Below the pieces are notes generated by a model, which searched no databases, was not told where the DNA came from, and was given only the letters and a program-made list of their open reading frames with translations. Positions 13,343-13,496 of a stretch of DNA of 13,496 nucleotides are shown here, one piece after another. The position numbers were made by a program, and so were the translations under genes. The stretch spans positions 1 through 13,496 of the forward strand of contig DASXNO010000145.1 in NCBI GenBank assembly GCA_036495025.1, read 5' to 3'. How positions within the stretch are numbered: the stretch's first letter is position 1; each line of letters starts with the position of its first letter. The stretch is from JAOPZY01 sp036495025 (GTDB lineage: Bacteria; Actinomycetota; CADDZG01; JAHWKV01; JAOPZY01).

Positions 13343-13390
13343 AGGTTAGGCGCTGATCGCGCGTATATGCGCGATTGCGGACTAACCTTG
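13343..13390. repeat. Palindromic intergenic repeat, copy 3
   Basis: On the minus strand it reads CAAGGTTAGTCCGCAA, then the core TCGCGCATATACGCGCGA, then TCAGCGCCTAACCT. AGGTTAG (13343-13349) pairs perfectly with CTAACCT (13382-13388), and the core arms pair with one G-T wobble, so nearly the whole 46 bases can fold. It begins about 25 bases after the stop codon of the gene entering from the right edge. It shares both outer arms with copy 1 and the TTAGTCC arm with copy 2. Confidence 0.8.
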
Positions 13391-13410
13391 GTTCAGCGGG
13401 GCCTCTGGGG

Positions 13411-13496
13411 CTAGCGGTCTGCTTCCAGGGTGTGAAGCACCGCCGCGAGGTCGGGCGGGAGTGGCTCGACGATGTCGATGGCGGCCCCCGTCACGG
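13411..13496 (-). CDS. C-terminal end of an unidentified protein (N-terminus beyond window)
   Basis: Read back from a TAG stop at 13411-13413, the frame stays open to the window edge and gives 27 residues ending VLHTLEADR, with DIVEPLPPDLAAV before it. High G/C at third positions and the position of repeat copy 3 just after the stop support a real gene. Too little is present to name a family. Confidence 0.55.
   Translation of the reverse strand, partial: VTGAAIDIVEPLPPDLAAVLHTLEADR

Noticed and set aside
12498..13390. Palindromes as integron attC sites flanking cassettes (copy 3 contains GTTAGGC, a GTTRRRY match)
   Set aside because: In attC the AAC-containing box comes first and the GTT box last; here the order is GTT first and AAC last. 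No integrase is present, and copy 1 lies at the end of an ordinary operon.
1..13496. CRISPR arrays, tRNA or rRNA genes, transposases, phage genes
   Set aside because: No spaced direct-repeat array, no cloverleaf or ribosomal RNA sequence and no mobile-element protein was recognised on either strand.

Overview
The window is a high-GC bacterial chromosome segment of densely packed genes. It most likely comes from an actinomycete-type organism (Actinomycetota, possibly Acidimicrobiia; the class is an inference). The reasons are strong G/C bias at codon third positions, many GTG and TTG starts, a DnaE1-type polymerase with an intact PHP domain, -10 boxes placed 6-9 bases before start codons (leaderless mRNAs), and a DUF929-like thiol oxidoreductase next to a VKOR-family protein.

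Layout. Positions 1-336 (minus) hold the N-terminal part of an exported, cysteine-containing protein. Positions 499-6411 (minus) are a compact histidine operon read hisD-hisC-hisB-hisH-hisA-hisF and ending in a short-chain dehydrogenase/reductase; most junctions overlap or are only a few bases apart. Upstream of hisD lie a small eight-cysteine zinc-ribbon protein (6441-6686) and a predicted lipoprotein (6753-7226). Upstream of those is the replicative polymerase gene dnaE (7256-10804), with a TTG start supported by a GGAGG ribosome-binding site and a good promoter. All of these read leftward. Across a divergent region (10805-11020), which carries an AT-rich perfect inverted repeat, two rightward genes form a disulfide-bond pathway: a membrane-anchored CPFC thioredoxin-fold protein (11021-12025) and a VKOR-like quinone-linked oxidase (12036-12503). 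Positions 12562-13205 (minus) carry two unrecognised, translationally coupled small genes, the first encoding an exported protein. They are driven by a near-consensus promoter in a stretch of lower GC. The last 86 bases are the 3' end of another minus-strand gene.

How the genes work together. HisD, C, B, H, A and F cover histidine synthesis from ProFAR to histidine, apart from histidinol-phosphate phosphatase; hisG, hisE and hisI are not here. HisH and HisF form the IGP synthase complex. The DUF929/VKOR pair probably forms disulfides in exported proteins; several exported products in the window have paired cysteines.

The most unusual signal is a family of three similar 46-48 bp palindromes (433-480, 12498-12545, 13343-13390). 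Each sits just after a stop codon. They share a Z-DNA-prone alternating core and flanking TTAGTCC/GGACTAA arms, and they mark three transcription-unit ends, including a convergent one. A triple 11-bp direct repeat that places TAA in all three frames at the end of the lipoprotein gene is a second oddity. No spacer exceeds 300 bases. No tRNA, rRNA, CRISPR array or transposase was seen.
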